From assembly GCA_035406685.1 (NCBI GenBank), contig DAONLM010000004.1, positions 1 to 36,211 of the forward strand: 36,211 bases of DNA, in the 5' to 3' direction. Shown in pieces: positions 8,714-17,452 of the stretch. Each line of letters begins with the position of its first letter. Position 1 is the first letter of the stretch. Source of the stretch: DAONLM01 sp035406685. GTDB lineage: Bacteria; Spirochaetota; GWE2-31-10; MWDO01. A program made the position numbers and the translations under genes. The notes beneath the pieces were generated by a model, which did not search any database, was not told the origin of the DNA, and saw only the letters and a list, made by a program, of their open reading frames with translations.

Positions 8714-8967
8714 TTATCTTAATCAGTTGTTGACTTAAAATTAGCGATGGAATAATCAAAATTACCGTCTATAATGATTCTTGCAGGTTCATACCTATAA
8801 CACAACTTAAAAACAAAAAATACCCTCCTTTTTTTTAAAAAAAATTAAAGTTAAGTAATTAATAATCTTTTGCGTTTTTTCTATCTTTTAATCTATAACT
8901 ATTTTTTTTATCTTTATATACTCAATTTTTTTGACAAAATAAAAAAAATACTTTATTATACGTATCT
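8714..8967. other. Intergenic region with a less AT-rich island and a possible 28-codon minus-strand ORF
   Basis: 8719-8805 on the minus strand reads as an open frame from a TTG (about 28 residues, containing YRYEPARIIIDG and ending FKSTTD). A purine-rich GGAGGG lies 17 nt upstream of the TTG, longer than a normal ribosome-binding distance. The island (about 8740-8805) is visibly richer in G and C than its surroundings, which hints at a remnant of a gene or a small RNA. I cannot support a function. The promoter for the next gene occupies 8931-8959. Confidence 0.25.
8931..8959 (+). promoter_or_regulatory. Promoter with the start codon at the expected transcription start
   Basis: TTGACA (8931-8936), 17-nt spacer, TATTAT (8954-8959). 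The ATG of the following gene is at 8968, 8 nt after the -10, which leaves a leader of 0-2 nt. Confidence 0.68.
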
Positions 8968-9750
8968 ATGTTTTGTTACAGCGATCTAATATTACAAAAA
9001 GGTAAAACAGATTATTTTTCTCTTTTTATAAATAAAAAAAATTATAATGATTGTGAGTATATTATATACGATCAATCGAACAATATTATTTCAAAAGATA
9101 AAATTAAGGATAATCAAATTTCATTTAAAGTAGAAGATACAAAATTTCCACTGAATAATTATTTAATTGAAATTAATAAAAATAATAAAATATATAAAAT
9201 TCCTTTTAGTGTCTGTTTTTTAGAAAAAGATGAAAAATATATAATATGTGATATAGATTTTACACTTTCTGCTACCAATATTTTTTTATATATCTCAAAT
9301 AATGTTTTACATATCAAGGCTCTTTACAACTCACAATATTTCTTAAATGAACTTTCTAATTTTTTTAGGATTATCTATTTGACTGGAAGAAAAGAAACTT
9401 TTACAAGAATAACAAAAATATGGCTTGAAAAAAATAATTTTCCACCAGGGCCTCTTTTAGCAAGAAAGATGGATTATAATAATAGTTTAGGGATGTTTAA
9501 GACAGAAGTCTTAAAAAAAATAACAGATATAAGTAAAAATGGTGTTGGAATAGGGGATTTGAAGTCTGATATCTTTGCATACCTTAATAATAATATTATA
9601 CCAATAAAGATTCAGCATCCACTTTTTTACTATTCTAAAAATGACAAATATAAATATATAAAAGATCACTATGTGGTATCTTCATGGAAAGGGATAGAAA
9701 AACTCTTTATTCAGGAAAAATTATTGGGTTTTGAAATAAAAGAGAGGTAG
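8968..9750 (+). CDS. HAD-superfamily phosphatase, LNS2/lipin-like
   Basis: A 260-aa protein. Residues 1-85 form a beta-rich N-terminal part. From residue 90 there is a HAD phosphatase core: CDIDFTLS (D95, D97, T99), IIYLTGRKE (T139, with the GR seen in LNS2 and App1/lipin-type phosphatidate phosphatases), Lys178 in FKTEVLKKI, and the acidic motif GIGDLKSD (D197, D201). The family dephosphorylates phosphatidate or inositol lipids, so a lipid-phosphate substrate is the best guess. There is no signal peptide or membrane segment. The first Met is the only upstream start and no Shine-Dalgarno can precede it on the predicted transcript. cheD follows after 5 nt, so the two are cotranscribed. Confidence 0.78.
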   Translation: MFCYSDLILQKGKTDYFSLFINKKNYNDCEYIIYDQSNNIISKDKIKDNQISFKVEDTKFPLNNYLIEINKNNKIYKIPFSVCFLEKDEKYIICDIDFTLSATNIFLYISNNVLHIKALYNSQYFLNELSNFFRIIYLTGRKETFTRITKIWLEKNNFPPGPLLARKMDYNNSLGMFKTEVLKKITDISKNGVGIGDLKSDIFAYLNNNIIPIKIQHPLFYYSKNDKYKYIKDHYVVSSWKGIEKLFIQEKLLGFEIKER

Positions 9751-9755
9751 TAACA

Positions 9756-10262
9756 GTGTCTATTTCAAAAGAGAATCTTGAAGTAAAAATTATACCAATC
9801 GGTGGGCTTTTTGTTACAAATAAACCTATGATCTTGCAGACAGTTCTTGGCTCCTGTGTATCTGTTGTTCTTTATGATAAAAAAAGAAAAAATGCTGGTA
9901 TGAATCATATTGTTTTACCAGGGGTAATTATGAAAGATAAACATAATGATTTTTTTGAAAAAAAAGATCTCAGGTATGGTATATTTTCTCTTGAGAAACT
10001 TATATATGATATTCAAAATTTAGGCAGTCTTAAGAAAGATCTTACTGCAAGAATATATGGGGCATCATATTTAAGTAAGATAAATTTATCTCTTCCTATT
10101 CAAAAAGAGAATGTTGAATTTGTTAAAGCATTTTTAAATATGTCAAAGATTGAAATAATAGATGAATTCACTCTACAGAAGGAAGCATTAAAAGTAATAT
10201 TTAATACAGAGACGGGTGAATGTGAGATAATAAAACTTCCACCACTTTCAAGTTATTGTTAG
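9756..10262 (+). CDS. cheD: Chemoreceptor glutamine deamidase CheD
   Basis: Deamidates specific glutamines of methyl-accepting chemotaxis proteins and, in several bacteria, partners with the phosphatase CheC. It is 168 aa, the usual length. The catalytic pair is visible: Cys34 in LGSCVSVVLYD and His51 in GMNHIVLPG, with the IYGASYL segment further on. The GTG start lies 10 nt after GAGAGG, inside the end of the preceding gene. No CheC or other chemotaxis gene is beside it, but its presence implies a motile, chemotactic cell. Confidence 0.93.
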   Translation: MSISKENLEVKIIPIGGLFVTNKPMILQTVLGSCVSVVLYDKKRKNAGMNHIVLPGVIMKDKHNDFFEKKDLRYGIFSLEKLIYDIQNLGSLKKDLTARIYGASYLSKINLSLPIQKENVEFVKAFLNMSKIEIIDEFTLQKEALKVIFNTETGECEIIKLPPLSSYC

Positions 10263-10268
10263 AAATAT

Positions 10269-12116
10269 TTAACCACGGCGTAATATTTTTTTGTTTTCCA
10301 ATAAAATAGAGACTTTCTGGTACTCTTTACTTTTTCTTTCAAAGAATTCTACTATTTCATCATAAAGAGCTCCTATCCTTTCCTTAAGTTGGATCACTTC
10401 ACTAGAATTCTGTTCAGAATAGTTTAACTTTTTTAGTATAATTTTTTCTAACATATAAAAATTTTTATTCTCTAATAAATTGTCCCAGATGTCCTTTGTT
10501 TCTATGATTGTATGTAATACTTTTTCAATAGCCTTTAATGATTGGATATATGCCTTTTTATTATTAAATTTTGACAATAAATATGGAATTTCGGCAAAAG
10601 CATCATAGGCATTTTCATAATCTTTATTTATATAATATTTTACTATATCACTTATAATAATATATAGTTCATCCTCTTTTGTTAAGTTTGTAATGAATTC
10701 AAAATCTTCATATATTTTTGATATTGTGTTAAGATCATAAGAAAATAGATTATTTAAAACAGAAATATTCTTAATCTTATTTTGAAAAAGATAAAAATCT
10801 AATATTAGATCATCGTATTTTTTAGAAAAATATATCTCACCGAACTTTTTACTATAATCTTTCTCAAAACCAACTGTCTCTGCTCTTACTAAATTTATTG
10901 TCTTTTTTGCCATTAATTTTATTTTATTTATTAGAATCGTCTTTTGAACATTTATAATATCATTAGAATCACTCTTTTTTGAAGTATCGACAAATAATAC
11001 AAATTCAATATTTCTTACCTCTGTTGTTAATGCCTGTTTTCCCCCTCTATACTTTGTATACTCGCTTAAAACTATATCCAGTTTACCTTTATTAGAAAGT
11101 ATTTCAAGCATATCTTCAAAAGGTATGATCCCATCAGTAGAATAACTTATAAGTATGTATTTTGAATTTATATTATTGAGAATCTTTTCAAAATCCTGTT
11201 TTGCACTTTTAGCATAACAGAAAGTAGACTTTGTCTTTATCCAATCTTTTCTTATAGCAGATTTATTAATCTTTTTCCCATTAATAGTAATATTTTCATT
11301 AACTAAAGGCTTATCATTTAAGGCAATGGTATTTAAAAGATGATAATTTGAACCATATTGATGTTGATTATAAGGTGGATCAAGATATACAATATCAAAT
11401 TGTATATTTCTTAACATAAAAGACAATTCAACTGCATCTTCTTTAAAGACATAGCACTTTTCACCATTTATTAAACATGGAACTGTTAATTCTACCTCTT
11501 TTAGAATTCTTGATAAAGCGTCACCATTTGTTCCACCAAATCCTCTATGAAAAGCCTTAAATACCCCTGATGTATTTGATCTTGTTGATGCTTCATATAA
11601 CAAGAGTGCTAATAGTAAAGTCTCCTCATTTTCATTGATTTCATTATTGTTTTTCCATTCTTCTATTTTTGCTCTTATAGCATCTATTTTTTTACCATTA
11701 TAATTTGTCCAGAACATTCTTTCCTTTTCAAGATCTGGATTTTGATCATTTTTAGGACAATAGTATTTTGAAATATAACAATCTTTTTCTTTTGGAGATT
11801 TTAATTTATTCAAAATATTTAAAACATTATCAATGCCACCAAAATTTTTAAAAGAGTTGTCTAAAAAATCTTTGTCTAATTCAATAAATGCTCTGTTTAT
11901 TATGTAAGAATAGTATTCCCAGTCATTACAATATACTTCAAAGCCAAGAGATTTTGCAAGCCTTGATACTGCTCCACTACCAGCAAAAAGATCTAAAAAT
12001 TTAGCCTTTTTTCCTTTAAAATCGGTTTTTTCAATTGCTTTTTCTATCAAAGATAATAACCTTCTTTTGTTGCCAATATATGCAATTAGATGATTTTGAA
12101 GATACTGCTCTAACAT
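10269..12116 (-). CDS. D12-class adenine-specific DNA methyltransferase
   Basis: Transfers a methyl group from S-adenosylmethionine to N6 of adenine in a specific DNA site. It is 615 aa, clearly longer than Dam-type enzymes (about 270-300). Residues 1-380 carry the methylase: YIGNKRRLL at the N-terminus, AdoMet motif FLDLFAGSGAVSR (44-48 FAGSG), a large helical insertion, and catalytic motif YLDPPYNQHQY (DPPY at 246-249). Residues 390-615 are an unrecognised helical extension. It is convergent with cheD and no restriction endonuclease gene adjoins it, so it is either a solitary (regulatory) methylase or a fused system whose C-terminal part is unknown. Recognition sequence unknown. Confidence 0.88.
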   Translation of the reverse strand: MLEQYLQNHLIAYIGNKRRLLSLIEKAIEKTDFKGKKAKFLDLFAGSGAVSRLAKSLGFEVYCNDWEYYSYIINRAFIELDKDFLDNSFKNFGGIDNVLNILNKLKSPKEKDCYISKYYCPKNDQNPDLEKERMFWTNYNGKKIDAIRAKIEEWKNNNEINENEETLLLALLLYEASTRSNTSGVFKAFHRGFGGTNGDALSRILKEVELTVPCLINGEKCYVFKEDAVELSFMLRNIQFDIVYLDPPYNQHQYGSNYHLLNTIALNDKPLVNENITINGKKINKSAIRKDWIKTKSTFCYAKSAKQDFEKILNNINSKYILISYSTDGIIPFEDMLEILSNKGKLDIVLSEYTKYRGGKQALTTEVRNIEFVLFVDTSKKSDSNDIINVQKTILINKIKLMAKKTINLVRAETVGFEKDYSKKFGEIYFSKKYDDLILDFYLFQNKIKNISVLNNLFSYDLNTISKIYEDFEFITNLTKEDELYIIISDIVKYYINKDYENAYDAFAEIPYLLSKFNNKKAYIQSLKAIEKVLHTIIETKDIWDNLLENKNFYMLEKIILKKLNYSEQNSSEVIQLKERIGALYDEIVEFFERKSKEYQKVSILLENKKILRRG

Positions 12117-12577
12117 AAAATACTTATTCCCCTTTTTAGAAGATTGTCCCCTTTTTATATTTCGGTTTTTAAATTTCTTTATTTAGCATTTTTTATAGAT
12201 GAAATATTTTTATTGTAGAGAGAAAATTAGGAAAAGAATAGGACAATTGTCGTATTATTGAAATTATATTTCCCAGCAATTATTTATATTATCTTTTGGC
12301 ATTATTAATTTTCTAATTTAAAAATGTAACTTAGAAAAAATGAAGTGATATAAAGATAATTTAAAATATAATACAATCAGATATTTACTTTTATATCAAT
12401 TACAAAATTTTTTATTACTTTGTTTTGGACAGAGATTATATCTAAAACAGATAAAATTTTTATAAAAATAATCATTTCTATCAATATTTGCTTTTTATAA
12501 TAAACTATTGCAAGAATGCTATTCAGTAATTTTTTTATACCAGCCTTTTTTAAAGATTAGCTTATCTGATAAAAAAA
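12117..12577. other. 461-nt intergenic region between the methyltransferase and the ftsI-like gene
   Basis: Very AT-rich. It holds a candidate minus-strand promoter with an adjoining palindrome (12242-12279, listed separately) and two GGGGA-containing repeats within 40 nt of the methyltransferase start, the nearer one serving as its ribosome-binding site. A 59-codon stretch without stops exists on the minus strand (12380-12556) but has no convincing start. Nothing else recognised. Confidence 0.4.
12242..12279 (-). promoter_or_regulatory. Candidate methyltransferase promoter with palindromic operator
   Basis: On the minus strand, TTGCTG (12274-12279), a 16-nt spacer and TAATAC (12252-12257) are followed immediately by the perfect 10-bp palindrome GACAATTGTC (12242-12251), which would cover the transcription start. 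The position suits a repressor site. A/T-rich DNA makes chance matches likely, so confidence is low. Confidence 0.35.
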
Positions 12578-14218
12578 CTACTTGATATCCTTTTCATTTA
12601 TTTTAACTTTCTCTATTAAATCAAAATCCATATAACCAATTATATTAGAGATAAAATCATTCAAAAGATAGGCACAGATTATACCGCCCCATTTTATCTT
12701 TCCTTTAGGATTGTGATACACTGTGTATATTATATATCTCGGATTATTTGCTGGGAATAGAACAAGAAGGGATGATGTTACTCTATCTTCTGAATATCTA
12801 TTTAATTTTGTATCAAACACCTGAGCAGTACCAGATTTTGCTGCAAATTCAATGCCTTCTATTTTAAGTCTACGAACACTTCCGCCAGTAGCAGTTGACT
12901 CTATCATAGAATCAACAATAATTTTTGATATTCCATTTTTAATTACCCTTCTTATCTCTTTTCTTGTAAATTCTTTAATTGTTTTAGAATTTACATCTTT
13001 AATGCTTTTGACAAGTAGAGGCTCGAGCATAATCCCATCATTTATAAAAGTTGTTGCTGCTTTTACGATCTGAAGAGCATTTACACTTATCTCCTGACCT
13101 ATGGAAATAGCCATCTTGGATCTGGATGACCAGTTATTCAAATCTCTTAAAAGGCCTCTCTGTTCTCCTAAAAGATTTATGCCAGTATATTCTCCAAAAT
13201 CAAAATTTTTTAAATAATAATAAAACTCTTTTGATAACATTCTATCAGATGCCTGTAATGTTGCATCATTACATGAATATTTCATAATTCCCGCAATATT
13301 AATCTTTCCATGAATTCCAGTACATTTAATTTTGTTTCCATTTTTTTCAAAAATACCATCACATACCCAGTAATCATTTTCAGTAACATATCCCATGTCT
13401 AAAAGTGACGCTATGGTAAAAACTTTAAATACAGAACCGGGCTCATACTGATTAAAAATAGCCGGATTTCTAAAATCTTCCTGTTTATGCTCTGTAAATC
13501 TATTTGGGTCAAAATCTGGATAACTTGCCATTGCTATTATTTCACCACTTTTACCATCCATAAAGATAAGAGTTCCGATATCTGCATTTTCTCTTTCTAC
13601 TCCATTCTTTAAACAGTATTCTGCTACTGCCTGAATATTTGCATCTATTGTTAAATATATATTTAAGCCATTATTCTTCTCCTCTTTTTCATTTAAATCT
13701 GGCTCTGAAATAAGAAAATTATTATAACTCTTTTCCAGTCCTTCCACACCTCTATTATCAATATCTGTAAAACCCAAAGTATGAGAAAGAAGTCTATTAT
13801 TAGGATATACCCTTTTGTATTCTTTCTTAAAATATAACCCTTTTATATTTTCATTTTTTAGTTTTAAATATATATCTTCATCTAAAAATCTCTTTATCCA
13901 GACAAAATTTTTGTTTGTATTAATCTTATCAAAAATTTCTTTTTTAGATATTTTTATAATATTTGATACTTTATCTGAAAAATCTCTTTTATTTGTTATT
14001 TCATTTGGATTTACATAGATAGAATAAAAATAGTCACTTATTGCCAGTATTTTACCATTTTTATCATATATATTTCCTCTATTATAGTTAAACTCATTCT
14101 TTTCATAAAGAACAAAATCCATGGGATTAAGAGTGGATAAATATATTATTCTAATGATTATCAGAAAAGAAATAATCACAGAGGAAATTATTATTATTCT
14201 TAATCTTATAAGATTCAT
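12578..14218 (-). CDS. Division-type class B penicillin-binding protein (FtsI/PBP2-like transpeptidase)
   Basis: Cross-links septal peptidoglycan. It is 546 aa with a short cytoplasmic start and one membrane anchor (residues 8-28). The dimerisation domain follows (NRGNIYDKNGKILA at 46-60; RVYPNNRLLSHTLGF at 137-150). The transpeptidase domain holds SVFK (S262, K265), SCN (S315, N317) and KSGT (461-464). The layout fits FtsI rather than the elongasome PBP2. There are no C-terminal PASTA domains. Its start overlaps the lepB stop by 4 nt (ATGA), so it is translated from the same message. The symbol ftsI is likely but the spoVD/pbp2 subtypes cannot be excluded. Confidence 0.9.
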   Translation of the reverse strand: MNLIRLRIIIISSVIISFLIIIRIIYLSTLNPMDFVLYEKNEFNYNRGNIYDKNGKILAISDYFYSIYVNPNEITNKRDFSDKVSNIIKISKKEIFDKINTNKNFVWIKRFLDEDIYLKLKNENIKGLYFKKEYKRVYPNNRLLSHTLGFTDIDNRGVEGLEKSYNNFLISEPDLNEKEEKNNGLNIYLTIDANIQAVAEYCLKNGVERENADIGTLIFMDGKSGEIIAMASYPDFDPNRFTEHKQEDFRNPAIFNQYEPGSVFKVFTIASLLDMGYVTENDYWVCDGIFEKNGNKIKCTGIHGKINIAGIMKYSCNDATLQASDRMLSKEFYYYLKNFDFGEYTGINLLGEQRGLLRDLNNWSSRSKMAISIGQEISVNALQIVKAATTFINDGIMLEPLLVKSIKDVNSKTIKEFTRKEIRRVIKNGISKIIVDSMIESTATGGSVRRLKIEGIEFAAKSGTAQVFDTKLNRYSEDRVTSSLLVLFPANNPRYIIYTVYHNPKGKIKWGGIICAYLLNDFISNIIGYMDFDLIEKVKINEKDIK

Positions 14219-14673
14219 CTTAAAAAACCTATTTTATTAAAAGGATAAATTATAAATAAAATTTTAAATTTTATATCTTTTCTATCAATAGAACCAAATG
14301 ATCTACTATCAAAACTATTTAATTCATTATCACCAATAAAAAAATATTGATCTTTATTAAGTTTTAATGGCCCAACTCTGTCAAATTTATTAACATAGAA
14401 AGATCGATATTGTAAATAGTTTATAAAAATTCTACCATCTTTTATCTCTATAATATCAAAAGGTTGTGCTATTAATCTTTTAACATAAATTTTATTATTA
14501 TATTTAAATCCATATATATCTCCTGTTCTCATACTAAAAAATGGATTAGTCAATACAATATAGTTATTTCTTAAGTTTGGAGACATTGAATCATTCTTTA
14601 CAATTTTTATATTTAAAAAGATATAAAAAAATAATAAAAAGAGAATAAGAAGAAATATATTTTTAAACTTCAT
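14215..14673 (-). CDS. lepB: Signal peptidase I (short form)
   Basis: Membrane serine protease that removes Sec signal peptides. It is 152 aa with one N-terminal membrane segment (residues 5-22) placing the active site outside. The Ser29 nucleophile lies in NDSMSPNL, the Lys65 general base in YVKRLIAQPFD, and the closing box is FFIGDNELNSFDSRSFG. It is short and lacks the insert domain of the Escherichia coli enzyme. It sits 5 nt after the 573-aa gene and overlaps the ftsI-like gene. It may not be the only signal peptidase in the genome. Confidence 0.92.
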   Translation of the reverse strand: MKFKNIFLLILFLLFFYIFLNIKIVKNDSMSPNLRNNYIVLTNPFFSMRTGDIYGFKYNNKIYVKRLIAQPFDIIEIKDGRIFINYLQYRSFYVNKFDRVGPLKLNKDQYFFIGDNELNSFDSRSFGSIDRKDIKFKILFIIYPFNKIGFLR

Positions 14674-14678
14674 TAGTT

Positions 14679-16400
14679 TTACTCGTTATCAACTTCTTTA
14701 GTATTCTTATCTATTTCCCCTTTTTTATCTATCTCTTTAGCGACATCTTCATCTTTCTCTTCTGATTTTATCTCTTCAATATAAAGTCCTTTCTGACTTA
14801 GTTTATCAAAATTAAGATAATAATAGAAACCAGAAGCAAAACTAAAAACAATAGCAATTGCATTTATAATTTTAACATTTTCAATTTTTTTCTTCTCTCC
14901 CAATTCAAAATGAAGAAGATCATCCCCATTTTGTAATAAGAGTTTATCTTTTTGATAATCTAAAATCAATTTTTGTAAAGCATTCTCTAATTTCTTAAAG
15001 AATAAAGATGATCTACCTTTTATCTCATTGAATGTCTGCATTTTTTTAGAATTTAATACATTTATCTTCTGTTGCATTGCAAGAGGTGCATTTTTAAAAG
15101 TAGCCTCAATTGATTTTTTTTGCTCAATTAAAGCAGTATATTCTTTTATAAAATTTACTATTTCAGCCTGTTTAATAGTGAGTTCCTCAAATTCCCCCTT
15201 TATATCAATTTTTTTCCCACTCTCTAATCGAGGGGTTATTTTTATCTGAGATGTTGTCAGTATAAAAGAATACTCTTTGTCAAACTCTCTAAAAAGAGTA
15301 TAAAAATATAACATTTTCTCATTTTTTTCAAATATAGAAAGTTCAGAATCAGTTTTATAAAGTGAAGGAATTTTTTCAATTATATTATCTATCATCTGAA
15401 GCCCTTTTTGAGTATGCTTTGGAATTTTTTCCATTTCTCTTTTTTCAACAGACTCTTCCAGTACCTTCTTTTTCTCTTCTTTTTCTTTCTCTTTTTGTTC
15501 TAAAAATTTCTTTTTTTCTTCAAGGAGTTGCTTGGTTAAACATCCAAATTCTTCTTCTGGCTTCACATCAACAAAAGTATACATAGATTGATATTCAAGA
15601 GGAACTTTTACACCAAGGTTATAAATCAAAATATAATGAAATCCTGGTAAAAATATAGAAAAAATAGAATCGATAAATTTATATATCTTTTGTTTTTGAA
15701 CCATAGGTTCTTTTCCAATTAATTGATGAACAACTAATAAACCTTTCCATACAGCTTCTTTTAGAGATTCCCAGTAAGGATATATTATTACCATGTCTTT
15801 ATATAACACCTTTATATCAGAAATTATTTCTGGGCAGAGGACATTATTATATTTTTGAAAATACAACTGAATTCTGTTTATACTACTAACTTTATTTAGA
15901 TCAAAGGCTCTCATTATTAATTCAAAAGTATAAGGTGCATTTCTATTCAACAACTCAGCTGCCTCTATTTTCTTTTCTGTTTCAAGATTAATTACGAGTC
16001 CAGTAAGATAATTTAATGTAGAAAGAATATTATGAAGTTCTTCTATTACTAATCTTGAAAATTTCTTATTAAATTTTTTAGAAAAAGAAAAATAGCCATT
16101 TATAACACCACTCATAAAAGTAAAAATACTATGTTTTATTCTCTTACCTGATATTTCCGTTTGATTAAATCTATTTCTAGTTTGAGCGTATTTTCTATTA
16201 AGTTCTTCCTGCCTTTGTTTTAATTTTTCATTTATTAGTCTCTGTTTTTCTCTATTAATTATTAAAGCCTGCTGTTTTTTTGCCTTCTCTTCTATTACCT
16301 TACCACCTTTTTCTATAAATTTATTAAACATTTTTTTACGAGTTTCTTCATCCATTTCATCAATATTTAATTTTTTCTTAATATCATCAATTGATGACAT
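14679..16400 (-). CDS. Unrecognised 573-aa coiled-coil and single-pass membrane protein
   Basis: I do not recognise a family. Residues 20-75 form a basic, Glu/Lys/Arg-rich coiled coil. About 80-320 are helical, with a long Lys/Glu run around 295-330. Residues 330-500 are again helical. One hydrophobic segment (about 510-530, NAIAIVFSFASGFYYYLNF) is followed by a short acidic tail that ends the protein, so it is tail-anchored in the inner membrane with most of it probably cytoplasmic. It is first gene of an operon with lepB and the ftsI-like gene, which suggests a link with envelope assembly or division. The ATG is preceded by GAGGGTG. Candidate promoters exist at 16549-16554 (TTGACA on the minus strand) and at 16590-16595 (TTGACT). 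Confidence 0.75.
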   Translation of the reverse strand: MSSIDDIKKKLNIDEMDEETRKKMFNKFIEKGGKVIEEKAKKQQALIINREKQRLINEKLKQRQEELNRKYAQTRNRFNQTEISGKRIKHSIFTFMSGVINGYFSFSKKFNKKFSRLVIEELHNILSTLNYLTGLVINLETEKKIEAAELLNRNAPYTFELIMRAFDLNKVSSINRIQLYFQKYNNVLCPEIISDIKVLYKDMVIIYPYWESLKEAVWKGLLVVHQLIGKEPMVQKQKIYKFIDSIFSIFLPGFHYILIYNLGVKVPLEYQSMYTFVDVKPEEEFGCLTKQLLEEKKKFLEQKEKEKEEKKKVLEESVEKREMEKIPKHTQKGLQMIDNIIEKIPSLYKTDSELSIFEKNEKMLYFYTLFREFDKEYSFILTTSQIKITPRLESGKKIDIKGEFEELTIKQAEIVNFIKEYTALIEQKKSIEATFKNAPLAMQQKINVLNSKKMQTFNEIKGRSSLFFKKLENALQKLILDYQKDKLLLQNGDDLLHFELGEKKKIENVKIINAIAIVFSFASGFYYYLNFDKLSQKGLYIEEIKSEEKDEDVAKEIDKKGEIDKNTKEVDNE

Positions 16401-16715
16401 AGGGCACCCTCTATTTTTTTGTTAAATTAAAAATCTTATTATATATTTCGTCTAAAAAATGCTAAATTTATTAACAAAAAATCTAATTTTTATAAAATTT
16501 ATTTTAGTATATAATATATAAATATATATTCTCAAAAATAGATAAAAATGTCAAATATTTATTTAAATTTTATTTTGAAAAATACGCATAGTCAAAAGGA
16601 TTTGATTTTATTTTTAGAAAGATAAAAAGATAGAATTATGCCACGCTCAATTTTGTTTGAGAGAAGATTGTAATAGTCTAATTTATTTTTTTATTAGAAT
16701 TTAAAATAAATTTTT
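16401..16715. other. Intergenic region between the 573-aa gene and the cassette-1 gene
   Basis: 315 nt without a gene. 16401-16603 is A/T-rich and carries minus-strand -35-like hexamers for the lepB operon. 16604-16715 is the 3' part of cassette 1: its left end motif (16604-16617) and a trailer that can be aligned with the trailer of cassette 2 (30601-30699). Confidence 0.6.
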
Positions 16716-17246
16716 TCAATAGTATGTCTCAAAGCCCACTACCTGATAGCAATCGTTGTAGATTGCCTTGTAGAATGGGGAAAAATTCCCTTTAAAGTGG
16801 GACAATTCTCTGCACTTTCTCCACCTCTTTATCTCTGTTAATTTCAGCCATAATCTCAATGTCACAAGACTGCATTTCTTTTCAAACCCAAGCATCCCCA
16901 TTTTCTCATACTCTTCAATGAAAATTTCAAGGATGCTTCTCAATAATTTTGCCATGCTGAAAAAGTTTAAGTCAGCATGGATTTTCTTTAAAAACCTATA
17001 ATCTTCCTTTGGTAAATAAAAATGTATAGAAGCATCTGCATTTACTCTTTCGTAAACATTCTCATCCTCAGAACCAAAACAATATCTTTTTTTGATCCTA
17101 TCAGAGAATTTTTGTAATACATAACAGATAAGTTTAGAAAGAGATATATTCTCCTTTTTAGCAATCTTTGCAAGTTTTTTCTTCATCTCTAAAGTCGCTA
17201 CAAAATGTAGCTCATGATCTTTTTTGTAATTTAATTTTGTATTCAT
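16716..17246 (-). CDS. Cassette protein with two tandem ribbon-helix-helix-like domains (copy 1)
   Basis: A 176-aa protein of unknown function. Residues 11-47 (HELHFVATLEMKKKLAKIAK, then NISLSKLICYVLQKF) read as a ribbon-helix-helix domain: a short strand, a basic helix, a turn, a second helix. Residues 71-108 (ASIHFYLPKEDYRFLKKIHA, then FFSMAKLLRSILEIF) have the same pattern. A basic aromatic tail (LRLWLKL, KRWRK, ending GFETYY) follows. Aligned to the copy at 30700-31239, there are 17 differences in 166 residues (about 90% identity). Two joined RHH units would make a pseudo-dimer that binds DNA alone. GGAGGG precedes the ATG by 5 nt. A relation to the multicopy Leptospira DUF1564 proteins crossed my mind but is unproven. 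Confidence 0.72.
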   Translation of the reverse strand: MNTKLNYKKDHELHFVATLEMKKKLAKIAKKENISLSKLICYVLQKFSDRIKKRYCFGSEDENVYERVNADASIHFYLPKEDYRFLKKIHADLNFFSMAKLLRSILEIFIEEYEKMGMLGFEKKCSLVTLRLWLKLTEIKRWRKCRELSHFKGNFSPFYKAIYNDCYQVVGFETYY

Positions 17247-17267
17247 AAAAACCCTCCATAAAAAATA

Positions 17268-17311
17268 TTTCTATATATTAATCACAAAATTTTTGAGAAA
17301 ATCCTTTACAA
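17268..17311 (-). promoter_or_regulatory. 44-bp shared upstream module, copy 1
   Basis: Read on the minus strand, identical over 44 bases to the module upstream of comEC (25646-25689). It begins TTGTAAAGGATTTTCT and ends GTGATTAATATATAGAAA, 21 nt before the ATG of the cassette gene. TAATAT could be a -10, but no TTGACA-like hexamer lies 17 nt before it (GATTTT is there instead). Confidence 0.78.
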
Positions 17312-17385
17312 CTTTTAGAAAAAAATTTAAAAAAGTTGTCTAAAAATAAAATCGTCCACATCCCAAAATTTAAGATTAAATAATT

Positions 17386-17414
17386 TTGACAATTTAATAA
17401 ATTTTTAGTATAAA
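17386..17414 (+). promoter_or_regulatory. Promoter of valS
   Basis: TTGACA (17386-17391), 17-nt spacer, TATAAA (17409-17414). It begins 32 nt after the end motif of cassette 1. Confidence 0.72.
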
Positions 17415-17452
17415 ATATTTTCCAAAAAATAGTTGAAATTGAGGACTTTTTT

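Larger units (their letters stand above)
16604..17353 (-). mobile_element. RHH cassette 1 (750 bp, complete)
   Basis: The boundaries are a perfect 14-bp inverted pair, GATTTTATTTTTAG (16604-16617) and CTAAAAATAAAATC (17340-17353). Between them, read on the minus strand, lie a 28-nt A/T tract, the 44-bp module (17268-17311), a 21-nt leader with GGAGGG, the 176-aa gene, and a trailer of about 98 nt that matches the trailer of cassette 2. The two whole units align end to end, including the non-coding parts, which is what duplication or transposition would leave. No convincing direct target duplication was found at the ends. Confidence 0.68.

Noticed and set aside
8770..8800. tRNA-like T-arm (GGTTCATACC) in the intergenic island
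   Set aside because: No acceptor, D or anticodon stems could be paired around it.
12380..12556. 59-codon open stretch on the minus strand after the ftsI-like gene
   Set aside because: No convincing start codon or ribosome-binding site, composition of Ile/Lys/Asn as expected from translating A/T-rich non-coding DNA, and no recognisable motif.
17354..17364. Target-site duplication flanking cassette 1
   Set aside because: The bases outside the left and right ends of cassettes 1 and 2 do not match each other convincingly; any duplication is too short or too A/T-rich to claim.
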